From Chloranthus sessilifolius (Eukaryota; Streptophyta; Magnoliopsida; Chloranthales; Chloranthaceae): a DNA stretch of 64,000 nucleotides. This document shows positions 33,718-44,937 of this stretch, piece by piece. Positions within the stretch are counted from its first letter, which is position 1; each line of letters opens with the position of its first letter. The DNA is taken from assembly GCA_021018995.1 (NCBI GenBank), contig CM037595.1:93880491-93944490 (forward strand). The letters run 5' to 3'. The notes beneath the pieces are model-generated. The model was not told the origin of the DNA. It saw only the letters and a program-made list of their open reading frames with translations, and made no database searches. The position numbers and the translations under genes were made by a program.

Positions 33718-34970
33718 CATAGTTACAAAGTCGGGAGTCGGCAATAAATCGGCAAGGGTCTAAGTCGGGAAAATCAGTAAAAATTAAAAGCTCCTAAAAC
33801 CCTAGGATTTCCATAGCTCTTAAAACCTTAAGCTCTTACAGATTTCTGATTGCCCCTGAAACCCTAGGTATCTTTTTCATTTTTTCTGTCATTGATTATT
33901 ATGATTTGATCGAAACCCATCTCTTAGCTTTGATTTTATTTTTATTTTTTGGTCTGCTCCACAAGAGAAATCGATGCAGAAATCAGAGCTTTTCTCTATT
34001 TCTCAATCAGGTTAGTCTTTTTGTAATTATTTTTTTTAATACATAGAATATATTTGTTAATAACCCAATTTTAATCTTACCCATTTTTAAAAATTATTTT
34101 TAAGTTTTTTTTTTTTTCTTTTTTGAAGATCGGTTTCAAAGATGAAAACCCATCTCTGGATTTCTGCAAAACTAATGATTCGTTTTTTTTTAGAAATAGA
34201 AAATTGTCTCAACCACTTGAGATTTTCTTGACGAACTCAATCTTATAAAGATATAACCCAGAAAGAGTGGATCTAAACGTAGATGTAACTCTGTTTTCTA
34301 CTTCTTGATGACTAATCCATTTGAAAATATAATTTTATAAATCAAGACTTGTTTTGTGGAAAGATGCAAAAATAAACATTTTGTTGCTTCTTCTCCTTCT
34401 TCTTCCCTTTCTTCTATTTCTCCCTGAAAAAGAAGCAATTCAAGCGAAAGGAAAGAAAAAAATGAAAACTCATGAATAATTCATCATAAACACTGTTCGT
34501 CTTTTTCTTTTTTCCCCTTTTTTTAACACTTTGTATTACTTTTTTGAATCCGAATTGATAATCCGGGTGATCAAATCTTGGATATCCCTTTTTTTAACAC
34601 CTACAACATATAACTTATAATTTAAGTGATACGTTACAAGCCCATATTAACAAACAATGTTTAAACGTGTTTCAGGCAAATACGCTTTTCACTGTATACG
34701 CTATCAAACAATAGGCTGATGTGCGTAGTACTATTACAGGTGAAACGTGTATTAACCTCGAAACGCACTTCGCCATTACATGCAATCAAACACGCCCTAA
34801 AGGTTTTTTCCCCATTACCTATAAGTGGAAATAAAAATAATAGGACCTCATGACAAACAACGCCAATTAATCGGCCGAGTCGCGACTTGGCTGATTAATC
34901 GGCGATAAAGTCGGGATGACTGCAAGTCGCTGACAATTTTTTGTAAAAGTCGTAGACTTTTGTGACTATG
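33718..34970. mobile_element. hAT-type non-autonomous element (1.25 kb)
   Basis: It starts CATAGTTACAAAGTCGGG and ends GACTTTTGTGACTATG, the terminal family of 22008-22312 and 24631-24945. The 8 bp flanks ATTATAAC and ATTATAGC differ by one base. Subterminal 'aatcggcgataaagtcggg' phrases recur at both ends; the middle is AT-rich with no transposase. Confidence 0.8.
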
Positions 34971-35043
34971 ATTATAGCGTCATTAAATTCATAATAACAC
35001 AAATTATATGCTACAGCTTTTAGGTTTTTTGTCTCTTTAGTTA

Positions 35044-35960
35044 ATTTTTTTTTTGTTTTGAGGAACACTTAGATCTTATTTATAAATGAATGGATAAAAG
35101 ATGTAAAGTAGGAAACAAATCCAGCCCAAAAGGAAAACACGGCAATGATAATGCTAAAGCCCAAACAGATTGCTAACCTAGAAGAAACTGAAAAAAATAA
35201 CCAATCTTACCAAGGGCTAAACTTCTTTCCTCTAGATACACCAGAAATAGCTAACTTGTCTGTGTCATAGTTACCTCCATATGGATATGAGTGATCCTCA
35301 CCTTATCCAGGTTGTTTAAGGTTCAGTTTATCTCCTAAGCTACGTAATTAATTTGTATGCATCTATTTTTCTAAGCTCGTAACTTTGGCATATACGTCGA
35401 GGATGTGAATATTCCTTTTGTAACCATCTGCTTGTGTTGAGGGAGTCCCCTCCACTCGAAGTTTAGTTATAGAAACCATTTGGAAGTGGGATAACTCCAT
35501 CCATAGAGCTTCGGCCTCGACCCTCAAAGCCCCCATGATTTTTTGTGCGTTCTGAGGACGATACTACCATATTTCTATGTGCATGACAAAATATTCCGCT
35601 AACTCAGATTCTTCTACTACTGCCATCAAAATTGGACGTAAGCCACCCAACGTCTAGGGTAATCAAAAGTTTGCTAGGTCGATTAGGTGATGGAGCTTAG
35701 GAATGTGCTTCTTTCCAGTCAGTCAACACTGTGGCCCATGACACAGCCTTGAAAACTGTGGCAGTGCTAGTGCTTTCAGCAGCTTCTACCGAGATTTTCC
35801 TTAGAATCACATACAACCCTGAAAAGTTACTTCATGTACGCATTTATTTCTTTCCAAATTATCCAAGGCCTACAAAAAACACATTAATCCATCGGCACTT
35901 TGTTTGGGCACTGTTCACCTCTTTGCCACTTATCCCAACCTCTTGCTTAAAGCTTTACTG
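35044..35960 (-). pseudogene. LINE fragment, 3' part (RNase H region and poly-A)
   Basis: Read on the minus strand, a stretch resembling the end of plant L1 ORF2 ('RPWIIWKEINAY') at about 35870-35900 is followed by an RNase H-like part ('MGALRVEAEALWMELSHF' at about 35490-35545) and then a 3' tail ending in an A-rich run (T-rich on plus, about 35044-35060). Stops are frequent. The orientation and the tail at the correct end support a 5'-truncated LINE. Confidence 0.5.
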
Positions 35961-36002
35961 AGATCAGTGTCTTATCATATGCTAAAAGGAAAGTGCCCAC
36001 CC

Positions 36003-36042
36003 CCCACCACACACACACGCACGCACACACACACACACACAC
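36003..36042. repeat. (CA)n microsatellite
   Basis: Imperfect ACAC and CGCA dinucleotide run preceded by a C-rich stretch. Confidence 0.9.
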
Positions 36043-36509
36043 CCCATGTGGCTATTGCATCAGCTTTGATTAATTGGTGAGGGGATGGTAGATTTCATGG
36101 AATCCGACCGGGAATACCCTGAAAAAATTTGTTTCTAATTCCAAATTGAAGTTGTTGAGGGCTGAATTGAAAAGTGGAAAACAAAGAAGTGTTTGGTAAA
36201 TGTTATGATACCGAAATACAAAGCATTGATCTAAAGGAAGAAGAGATTAGGATATCAAATGATGAGAGAAATAGGAGAGAGAGGTTGGTAAAGGATAAAG
36301 AGAAAATTAGTAGAGGAAACTTATGAACCATGCCTCAAGAAGCGAAAGTTCTGAATTCTAATCCCACTCCTTGTTGCCTCGCAGGGATTTATCCCTACTG
36401 ACTGGTATGTGTGATGTGCGGGTGTTGCATGTACCCGGGGATTTAGTCGGGTGCTCTAAGAGGCCAGATACCCCATTATCAAAAGAAAAAGAAGTGATGT
36501 GCGATGGGC

Positions 36510-38709
36510 CTCTTGGAGTTATTTGCAAACTAGACATGGAAAAGGCGTATGACAAAGTTGGGTGAACCTCTTGGAGTTATTTCCAAACTAGCCATGGAAA
36601 AGGCGAATGACAGAGTTGAGTGGGAATTTCTTGATTAAATGATGCAGAGGTTTAGTTTTGGTAAAAGATGGGGAAAATAGATTAGGGGATATATATCTTC
36701 AACGTGGTTCTAGTTAATGGCCAATGGGGGTCTTAATGGATGCCTTAGGTGCTCCAAAGGATTTTGCCAAAGAAATCTAATATATCCAGTTTTATATTTG
36801 ATCTAATTGGAGAGGCGTCGCGACTATTGATGTAACAGGTTTTAGCGCAGAGGGGATTAAAATATTTGAGTTTGCGCGTAATGGTCTTTCGTGAGTCGTG
36901 GCGCACCTTTAATATGTTGATGACAATGCATCGGAAGAAGAGGTAATGAGTGTAAAATCGTTAGTTAGTAACTATTAAGCAATCTTTGACCAAAGAGTGA
37001 ATTTGAGGAGGACTACAGTTTTTGCCTTTTTGGAGTCAAGTTTGAAGACAAGGTGCTGATGGGTCTGGTCGGGTTGATGAGTTGAACATTGGGGAAGGCA
37101 TTGAGAAACCGAGAGTGAATCTGTGGGACCATATAGTTGAGAGGTTTGATAAAAATAAATGGCTGGTTGGAAAGGTGCCTTTCTATCGATTGGGGTAACG
37201 GTAGCTTTGATCGAAGCGACACTGTCAAACCTCCCCATTTATTAAATGTTGACGTTTGAATGCCCAACCATGGTGGTAAAAAGATTGGGGGGGGATTTTT
37301 TACTGGAGTGGGAACTTGTCAAAATGATAAGATACATATGGTAAATTGAGATATAGCAAGATTTCCCATAGAAGATGGAGGTATGGGGATCGAATCACTT
37401 AAATGGATGAATTTGACAATTATGGGAAGGTGGGCTATGTAAGAGTGAGAGTGAGGAAATCAGAAAACAGAAGGATTGAGGAAAAATTATGGAAGGGATA
37501 GTCATGGATGGGCAATTATGGAACCTAGATGTAGAGGAGGATCAAGATGGTAGAGGGGGTTGGAGTGGGGTTGGAAGGGCTAGGAAGAAGTTCAATGAGT
37601 GCATTAGTTTTAGTGTAGACTTGGTGATAGGATTAGATTCTGGCAAGATAGGTGGTCTGGAGATGAACCATTAGGGTCGAAAAATACAAACTACAAAGTG
37701 ATCTATCGATTAGCCTCGTCTAGAAGTGTGACTATACCATAATATTAGGATAGAGCCAACAATGGTAATGAGTGGGCATACAGCTCTGAAGGAATCTGAA
37801 GTAGGAGATTGTGAAGTTTGTGTCTGGTTGGTAAGGTGAGTGAGTTGGCCACTATGGGGGAAGGCATGATAAAAAAGAAATTGGACTTAGAGAAAGGTTG
37901 TTTACCGTAGAGTCTTAATATAGGTGCTTGAGTAGAAGACCTTTTGTGGATCACCACTGATAGTGATGTGGAGATTTTCACGTGGAAATTGGTATTTACA
38001 ACCCAATTTAATTCTTCTTTTGGAATTCTTACAATAATCACAAAAGAGTTTAATTAGTGTAATTTTATATCAAATTTACTAGCAATTAAAGATAGTTTAG
38101 AAGGGGGAATATGTAGTAAAATTGGAGCCTTGTCCTTCCTAGGAACTATTCATCTAAATTGAATATTGTCTATGCGCATAGTGATGAGAAATACTTTTGG
38201 AGATTGTTTTATTGTCATTGCTTTAGTTTTCTCCATATTGCATTAGTTTTCTTTCATCGGGTTTGCGTGAGTAGATAGGATAGTGTTAGTTTAGGGGAAC
38301 ACCGAATACGGCCATCATCTGGAAGTCACTCCCAATAGCAATCTTTGGAAATCTGAAAGGAGTGCAATGGATGGGTGGGTTTTTAAATGAAATTCTAGAC
38401 TCATATTTGTCTTTGATGCTATCAAGGAGGACCTTTGTTGGTGGTGTCTGTTGTCTCCTTGTTCAGCTGGTTCAGCAACCGAGATATTGTTGGAGCGAGA
38501 GCAAATTAGACCACCTTAGTGTTTCTTGTCTGTTATCTCTTTCGATCCCTGCGGGGGCTAAGCTATACAGTTTTCTTTTTCGTTTTATTTTGTTGTTTTT
38601 ACATTTTCTCTTTTCAGCTTAGGTTCACTATACCTCTTTTGATCCTTTATTTATTGTTGGCTTTAATGGAAATATAGCTATAATTGATCAAAAGAAAAGA
38701 AAAAAAAAA
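36510..38709 (+). pseudogene. L1-type LINE, 5'-truncated, with reverse transcriptase remnants
   Basis: The reverse transcriptase landmark 'KLDMEKAYDKV' appears at about 36525-36560 and again, partly duplicated, at about 36580-36625 before 'EWEFLD' and 'MMQRF'. Further on come 'YVDD'-like sequence near 36915-36930 and 'VKSLVSNY', the usual L1 ORF2 order. The element ends with a 3' untranslated region and an A-rich tail (aaaagaaaagaaaaaaaaaa at 38689-38709). The frame has many stops and shifts, and the local 60 bp duplication near 36520-36620 is odd. It lies in the TIM13 intron in sense orientation. Confidence 0.65.
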
Positions 38710-38724
38710 TCAACATCTAGAAGA

Positions 38725-39235
38725 CGAAAAAAAACATATATTTTTATCCCAGGCACAATAAACAAAGATATAATTTGCAATTTCATTTGATCAATTACAA
38801 AAGGGACAATCGATAGATGGTGTGATGTGCCTTCCCTCTAATTAATCTTACACCTTATCATCAATGCCAACCAAACAAAAGCTTGAGACCTAGGAGGAAA
38901 GGCAGAAAACGCTTCATCCCTAACCACATTCTAGATATGGAGCTTACGGAGAAATGGCCAAAGCTTTCAATAACCCAAACCACTATTTGTGCACAGGATA
39001 GAGGAAATGAAAAACGTTCTCTAAAATAGAGTATAATGTCCACGCTTCAACAAATACTCTTTCAAATCTCCTTCCGTACAAATTAGAGTCCATACAAGAT
39101 GGCCGTCGAGAAGGACTAGTAATCACTGGATGTACCCGTAGGTTGTTCAGCCAACACACAAAATAAGTTGGGAACCTAACATCAAAAGTGACCTCCCCAC
39201 ACAAAAAATGTGCCAAATCAGGTTTACAATCCCCA
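38725..39235 (-). pseudogene. LINE ORF2 C-terminal fragment
   Basis: On the minus strand, 'HFLCGEVTFDVRF' and a Cys-rich 'DCPFCNQSNEI'-like part suggest the zinc-binding region that follows the reverse transcriptase in plant LINEs. It directly abuts the A-rich tail of the plus-strand LINE. Broken; low certainty. Confidence 0.4.
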
Positions 39236-40539
39236 TTATATAAATTTAATTGGAAAAAATTTCTAGCAGTATCAAATGTATTTTAGTTTATTTGTTTTCT
39301 AAAATATCTTGTACTTTTTTAGCTTTAAGTGATGTTTTTGTACAAACAATCCATAAATCCCTCTGTTGTCACTCACTGAGGTGGACTCTCTGCCATGCTT
39401 TGAACTCAGACTCCCTCCTTTGTGTTCTTTTAACATTGTCCTCATGGCCATCTTCATTAAATTCAAAGGAGATTGACGTCAGGATCATTGGCTACTAACA
39501 TCAATGATAAGAACTTTTTTCAGATCTCTAGTCCATCAAAGTTATTAAGGATGAGAAATTTGTATTTCTTATGATCCTGTTTATTTCCATCATCTTTTTT
39601 CTACTATTTTATATGGACTCAAGAAGCTGAACTCCCTACAGTCTGGATTGATTACTTGAGAATAAAAACTCCCTTCCCGGTCTACCTTTCTTAGTGGGGT
39701 AAGCCATGTAACTTAGAATAATAGCAATCTCCATCCAATTTGATTTTTTTCCTAACAGGCAATTTTTTGGGAAATGTTGAAAACCATAAAAAAGCAGGAC
39801 TTGTCTTTTGCAATATAACCTTTCTTAACATAAGCAAGAAGAACCTTAAAGATCATTGGTTAAGGAACCTTCCAGCTAAAGGATAGGACTAAGACCATAA
39901 TAGCTTGAAGATTAATAAGCAAAGCAAGACTCATCATGTAAGAGCAAATTTGTTACTTTGGTTGAAAAAGAATAGAATGGGTGTTTTCAACTATTGGTTC
40001 TATCTTTCATCCACATTGTCCGAGAGCAGAGTAGACTAAAGTAGAATTTCACTATTTGAAATATAGATTTCCAAAGAAGATACAATTTACTATTTTCCCG
40101 TACTGTTAGAACATACAATTTTGTGTTTGTTCATGGCTAATCTGAAATCTCCCAACTCTCCTATCACCTAATCAGGCAGTCTTTACTTGAGGAAGCGTTA
40201 TTCACAACTATGATTCCGACCCTTCAAAGTGGCCGACTTACCCATAATAACTGGATATGCGTTGGGTAATGATACTTAGTTATGCCTCTAAGACTTCTCA
40301 GTTTTACTAAGTTCTAGTTAAACTTTTCATTTCCCATTTTCCATCTGACTCGCCAAAATTTTAAAGCCATAACCAATTTTACTTAATTGAAAAGGCAAAG
40401 TAAATAAAAAAAACTTATTAATTATCACTATTATCATTGCCTTGTCCCATCTATTACCTGGATTGACAATAACATTGCCCGGATTTACATACTCCTTTAT
40501 ATATTGAATAGAGTCATAATATCTTTATTCGGTATGCAA
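39236..40539. other. Intronic sequence without recognised features
   Basis: No domain recognised on either strand. It may be further LINE debris between the fragments at 38725-39235 and 40540-40815. Confidence 0.3.
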
Positions 40540-40815
40540 CATGATCGGAATACCTAAAGGCTTTTGATGCATCAATTGGAGCTTTACACTGAAGGTGATA
40601 AGAGTTTATTGGTTTATTGCTGGTTGGATTGATGTTATGTCTCAATGTAATTTCCCCTTTTTGTGAAGGGATTGGATACCCATGTAAGCTATTTTCTCTG
40701 GAATGTAGTCTCCAACAAGGCTATCCGCTTTCAGCAATTCCCTTCATTCTTGCCAAAAATGTTCTTAGCGACCTCCTTACCAAGATGATGCAATATTTTA
40801 AAAATAGCCACTAGT
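40540..40815 (+). pseudogene. LINE reverse transcriptase fragment
   Basis: The plus-strand frame contains 'LECSLQQGYPLSAIPFILA' followed by 'NVLSDLLTKM', the conserved block (RGLRQGDPLSP..LF) of non-LTR reverse transcriptases, preceded by 'YLKAFDA'-like residues near 40550. Upstream frame is broken. It ends before a (TA)n tract. Confidence 0.6.
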
Positions 40816-40857
40816 GCAGCGCTCAAACGCTGCATTACTACTGCAGGGACCCCTTAA

Positions 40858-40859
<2 letters not shown>

Positions 40860-40928
<69 letters not shown>
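40860..40928. repeat. (TA)n microsatellite
   Basis: About 34 TA units. The phrase before it ('actagtgcagcgctcaaac') recurs in altered form near 44008, marking another small dispersed repeat. Confidence 0.95.
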
Positions 40929-40932
<4 letters not shown>

Positions 40933-41272
40933 CATATGGCACCCATCACGACGATCGTGTACCACGTCAACTTGGATAGGATTGATCAGGTGTCATTCTT
41001 AAAAATTGGGCATGATCAGATGCATATCCATCATTGAAATGTTGTCAAAGGTGCCCAAAATCAATGCACCAAGTTAGTTGGGCGTCACCGTATCTTTGAC
41101 CCATCAAATGGAGGTCAAAAAGGTAATAAAAAAAAGTGTATTTTATTTTTATCACATGCCCTATGGCTGATCAACCCAAAATGGGTGTTATTTTGGGTTG
41201 ATCGTGCGACGAGGAGGGCAGCAGCTTCATGAATGATAAGTTGCTGATCTTAATTTTATTGTATTTGTCCAG

Positions 41273-41425
41273 ACAGTGAGGGGCAAGTGTTTTGAAAAGT
41301 GCATCACAAAACCAGGGTCGAGCTTGAGCGGGAGTGAAAGTAGTTGCATTTCTAGATGCGTGGATCGCTACATTGAAGCAACAGGTATCATTAGCCGAGC
41401 TCTTTTCAATAGCTCTTCAGGTTAA
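41273..41425 (+). CDS. TIM13: TIM13 small Tim chaperone, exon 2
   Basis: This exon encodes residues 39-88: it opens TVRGKCFEKC, has CISRC 14 residues later, and ends RALFNSSSG before TAA. The two CX3C pairs (Cys44/Cys48 and Cys63/Cys67 in the spliced protein) are the twin CX3C motif of all small Tims, forming two disulphides when the protein is trapped in the intermembrane space by Mia40. The total of 88 residues equals the usual plant Tim13 length. The acceptor is TTTGTCCAG|ACA, phase 0 with the exon 1 donor. The 'KPGSSLSGSESSC' loop is characteristic of plant Tim13 rather than Tim8, Tim9 or Tim10. No defect is seen. Confidence 0.95.
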   Translation, partial: TVRGKCFEKCITKPGSSLSGSESSCISRCVDRYIEATGIISRALFNSSSG

Positions 41426-43107
41426 GTTTCAACTCTTTCTAGAGTTTGTGATCCCTAAAGATTTTGAGCACTACTGAGGTGAGAGAACATGCAGTGAATT
41501 ATGCTTTCAGCATGTTTCATTTTCGGATAATGTCGCTACTCTTTTCTGCTCTTGTTCATCGAGGGATGCCGGGTTCACATTGAAGTTCAATCGATAAATT
41601 TGATTACTTTTACCATTTGAATGTGTTCTTTTTAGCTTTTTGTTCATCCACTTTGGTTAACACATAAAGGTCTTATTTTACAAAACTCGCCAATATTTTT
41701 TTCTTTTTCCCTTCTCTTTGCAGTTGATGACTTTTTGCTCCTTTTAAAAAAAAAATCTTCGCATATCTGTTGGTTAAGCTTTCAGTTCATCTGTTGACAA
41801 ACGGAACAGGTTAGCAGATTTTATTTTTCCTCAATGATTATAAGAAAACGCATGTGTGGATCCGATTATTAGGAGCACATGTTTCTTGATACCACCGAAA
41901 ATGATTTATATATGGTGTGTTTAGTAGTGGCCTTCAAATGCGCTTTTCAAGGGGCCTTCACACAACTCAATCTGTCTATGGCAAAAAGGTTGTTTGGAAT
42001 TTAGTTTGACCTCAAGCGAATGGTTCGGATTTGTGACATGTAACTAAAATGTGATACGAGGCAAACCCGTCGTATCCAAGCTGCAGGATCCATGAAGGAC
42101 TTTCATGGATCTCAAGGTTGAAACTAACATTTTCTACCTTGAGATATGTGGAAGCCAGTGTTTTATATGTCATTTTTGTCATTTTTGTTGCATGGAAGCT
42201 CACAAATTAACCAACGACCTCACAATGAACGATTAAATAAGAATGCAAAAATCGAAAAAAATCAACCACAAACACAAGAGAATATTTACGTGATTCAGCA
42301 ATATGCTTACGTTCACGGGCAGCGATAATATACTATATTAATGATAACACAAGAATATAAGAACTTTCAAGTTCTACCAAAGCTTTCCTCAAAATCCTTG
42401 ATAGGCTTTCTCAATGCGTTACAATGATATCTCACTCTTACGAAGGCTCTCTAATTCGTTTATAGCTTTTCTTTTATATGTAAGACAAGAGTCGTACTTC
42501 CAACACAAAAGAAAATAGTAAAAAACTTGAGTTTGCACTTAAGTCGGTCGTCACAGGTCACTCGAGCGAAAACTAAAACTCGCTTCTCCAAAAAGTTTTC
42601 CTCTTGTAGAGTGTTAAAATCGCTTGAGCGAATTTCTAAGTTATAGCCATTTAACAATTTTGATATGAGCCGTGTAATCCTTTTTCAAAATAGAGTATGG
42701 TTACGGCTCCATCCTTGTGGAGAGAGAGAGAGAGAGATTTTCCCATTATTTCGTGACTCAGATGAGTTTTCTCCCAATTTTCATCCTTTAATAGAAAATT
42801 AGTGGTGAAAATTTACTTCTTTTTTTTTTGAATGGACATACATCCACAAGTTACTGTTAACTTTTATTTTTATTCTTGAAAGGAAGATATTGTTTCCTTT
42901 ATAGTCAAACGTTAGAAAATTTTCAGGAGCACAACCCCACTTCAATGAGTGAGCTAAGTCCTGGTTATTTGGACTGATCATGCATGCACATGGTCTGAAA
43001 ATGAGGCTTCACCTCTACCTATAAAGAGCCAATATGCCCCATTTATCCATTTTAATCATTCAAGTATTTTATAACCCATATGATAAAATATTATGGTATT
43101 ATAAATA
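41426..43107. other. TIM13 3' flank and unannotated spacer
   Basis: The 3' untranslated region probably runs a few hundred bases past the stop; no single clear polyadenylation signal stands out. At about 42270-42330 a stretch 'atttacgtgattcagcaata' resembles a motif common in plant LTRs, without supporting ends. A short (GA)n lies at 42720-42737. No gene seen. Confidence 0.35.
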
Positions 43108-43532
43108 GGGAGCCATTACTTGCACGCCTAACCTTGGCCTTGCATCGAGTTTAAAACAAAGACTTATAAGTTTGATAATAAGTGCAAAAGATTAGCACGA
43201 AATATAATCTTTATCATGTGATTAAATATAGTCAAAGGCTATTAATTGATTTAACGGTTGACTACAATAGATCATATGATAAATATTGTGTTTTGTTCCA
43301 ATCTTATCCACTAAGGATCTATAGTTAATTGATTTAACAGTTGACTACAATAGATCATATGATAAATATTGTGTTTTGTTCCAATCTTATCCACTAAGGA
43401 TCTATAGATCATAAACTTTAAATTAGACGACCTAGATTGCGTTTTCAAATGTCACATGTCCCTAAAATATAAAGTATTTCTTTAACACTTCGGTGCAAGG
43501 GTCAAATTTCAAAGTGTAAGTAATGGTGCTCC

Positions 43533-43533
<1 letters not shown>
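43108..43533. repeat. Family B palindromic element with internal tandem duplication
   Basis: The ends GGGAGCCATTACTTGCAC and the inverse GTGTAAGTAATGGTGCTCCC form terminal inverted repeats, with further inverted blocks inside. An 82 bp unit containing 'gttgactacaatagatc' and 'ttgtgttttgttccaatc' is present twice in tandem (about 43241-43322 and 43324-43405), nearly identical, hence recent. Flanks are AT-rich and only roughly alike. Confidence 0.7.

Positions 43534-43536
<3 letters not shown>

Positions 43537-43600
<64 letters not shown>
43537..43600. repeat. (TA)n(GA)n compound microsatellite
   Basis: TA units run straight into GA units, as at 26627-26697, again touching the edge of an inverted-repeat element. 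Confidence 0.95.
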
Positions 43601-43601
<1 letters not shown>

Positions 43602-44337
43602 TTGGGACTACTAAGGAGAGTAGTTTGATCCACTTGGGTGGCACTTGCCATCTAACACAAGAAACAGGTGCCACAGAAATTTGTCCAAGGTCAATTAGGT
43701 ATCATATAAAAAAAATGTATTTCTACTATTGAACATTGGGTCACGGCTGGAAAATGGATGGAAAAAAATTCATTGCATAAGTTTGGGCTGCAAAATTATA
43801 AAATTTGACTTATAATTTGAAAGGTAAAAAATTTAAAGATTTTTTTTTATCTAAAACCTGACACCGTTAGTCCATATGCAACTTGTGAGCACATGTCACG
43901 TGTATCGTCCATTTTTGGGATGAGGTAAAAATGAAACAAAAATGATATTAATGATAATATGGGTATGCATATTGTCCATTTTTGCGATCCACGGGATATT
44001 AAATCTCAACACTAGTGTAGCTTTCAAATGCTATACTGTAGGGATCCTTAACATAAGCACTGGGACCTATAGGATAGCACCCAACATATGGAATCTTGGG
44101 TGTGAGCTAGATGAGTGCTCATCAGATTGATTCAGTATCCTTGGAAAAAAAAAAATGAATGTCGAGACTCAATCTCCTGAAAATCTCCTCTATGTCAGTT
44201 TATTCAATAATATAAGTACATAATTCATGCACCAATATCCCTACAATGGATCGAGTTACATAGTGCATTAGTGCCACCCAGGCGCTCAACTCCAACTTTT
44301 TAGAAGTTCATGTGCATGCAGGCACATTGGCCATCCT
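43601..44337. other. Spacer with small dispersed-repeat piece
   Basis: No gene. About 44005-44050 ('actagtgtagctttcaaatg') resembles the sequence at 40810-40855. Confidence 0.3.
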
Positions 44338-44342
44338 TAAGA

Positions 44343-44922
44343 TGTTGACTAAGGTTTAATCGCAACGTACTGGTGGAAATCGATCAATCGAGCTGTGAGA
44401 AATGATCGATCGAATCTGAGCGTAATTAAATAGTTTGCTCAGTTATGTAGTTTGCTCACGGACTAAAGTCAATTAATCGAGGTGTTAAAGTCAATCGATC
44501 GATTCTGGGCGGATTCAGATCCGTGATTTTGAATACTTTGCTGAAATAGAAGATTTTATGGGCCAAAGGTTTTCTCTAGCGTTTCAGGCATTGTTTTAAG
44601 AGAGCTTTTCTAAAATATAAATAAATAAATAAACTGTAGAGAATACTTTGGGGAAAAAAAAAGTATTAAAGAATTGTTTAGTTTAATAACGGGTTAATTG
44701 TTGAAGATCGTGTTTGATCTTGATTGAGTTTGCACTAAAGAGAAGAGAGTGTGTGCGTTGTAAACGTTCATAAATAATATATATACTCCTATGGACGCAA
44801 CCCTCGATTGAGTGAATCATGTAAATCTTTATATTGTGTGTGTGATTATTCTTTTGTATCTTCTTATTTTTTCGTGTTCATTGCGATAAGGGAGTTTGAT
44901 AGGGTGGGTAGAATTCCTAACT
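44343..44922 (+). repeat. 5' LTR of the Copia element
   Basis: It starts TGTTGACTAAGG and ends before 'agTGGTATCAGAGCC'. It carries TCGATCGA-type motifs at 44380-44500 and matches 48093-48825 over its whole length, though it is shorter. Confidence 0.9.
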
Positions 44923-44924
44923 AG

Positions 44925-44937
44925 TGGTATCAGAGCC
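44925..44937 (+). other. Primer binding site of the Copia element
   Basis: TGGTATCAGAGCC, complementary to the 3' end of initiator Met-tRNA, a few bases after the 5' LTR. Confidence 0.9.

Larger units (their letters stand above)
23085..41272 (+). other. TIM13: 18.2 kb intron of TIM13
   Basis: The donor is GTAATA at 23085; the acceptor is a T-rich stretch ending TTTGTCCAG at 41272. Most of its length is transposons: an hAT-like element (23469-24540), a hAT miniature element, a family A palindrome, a Mutator-like element, a miniature LTR element with a nested triple LTR, a 1.25 kb hAT-like element and LINE fragments of both orientations. Spliced in phase 0 it joins FLE to TVRGKC and gives a full-length small Tim. 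No conserved coding sequence of any other gene was seen in it. The size is very large for an 88-codon gene. An assembly join cannot be excluded from sequence alone, but both exons lie on the same strand and in the right order. Confidence 0.85.

Noticed and set aside
42270-42440. Possible LTR fragment ('atttacgtgattcagcaata')
   Set aside because: Only one short motif resembles plant LTRs; no edges, partner LTR or primer site found.
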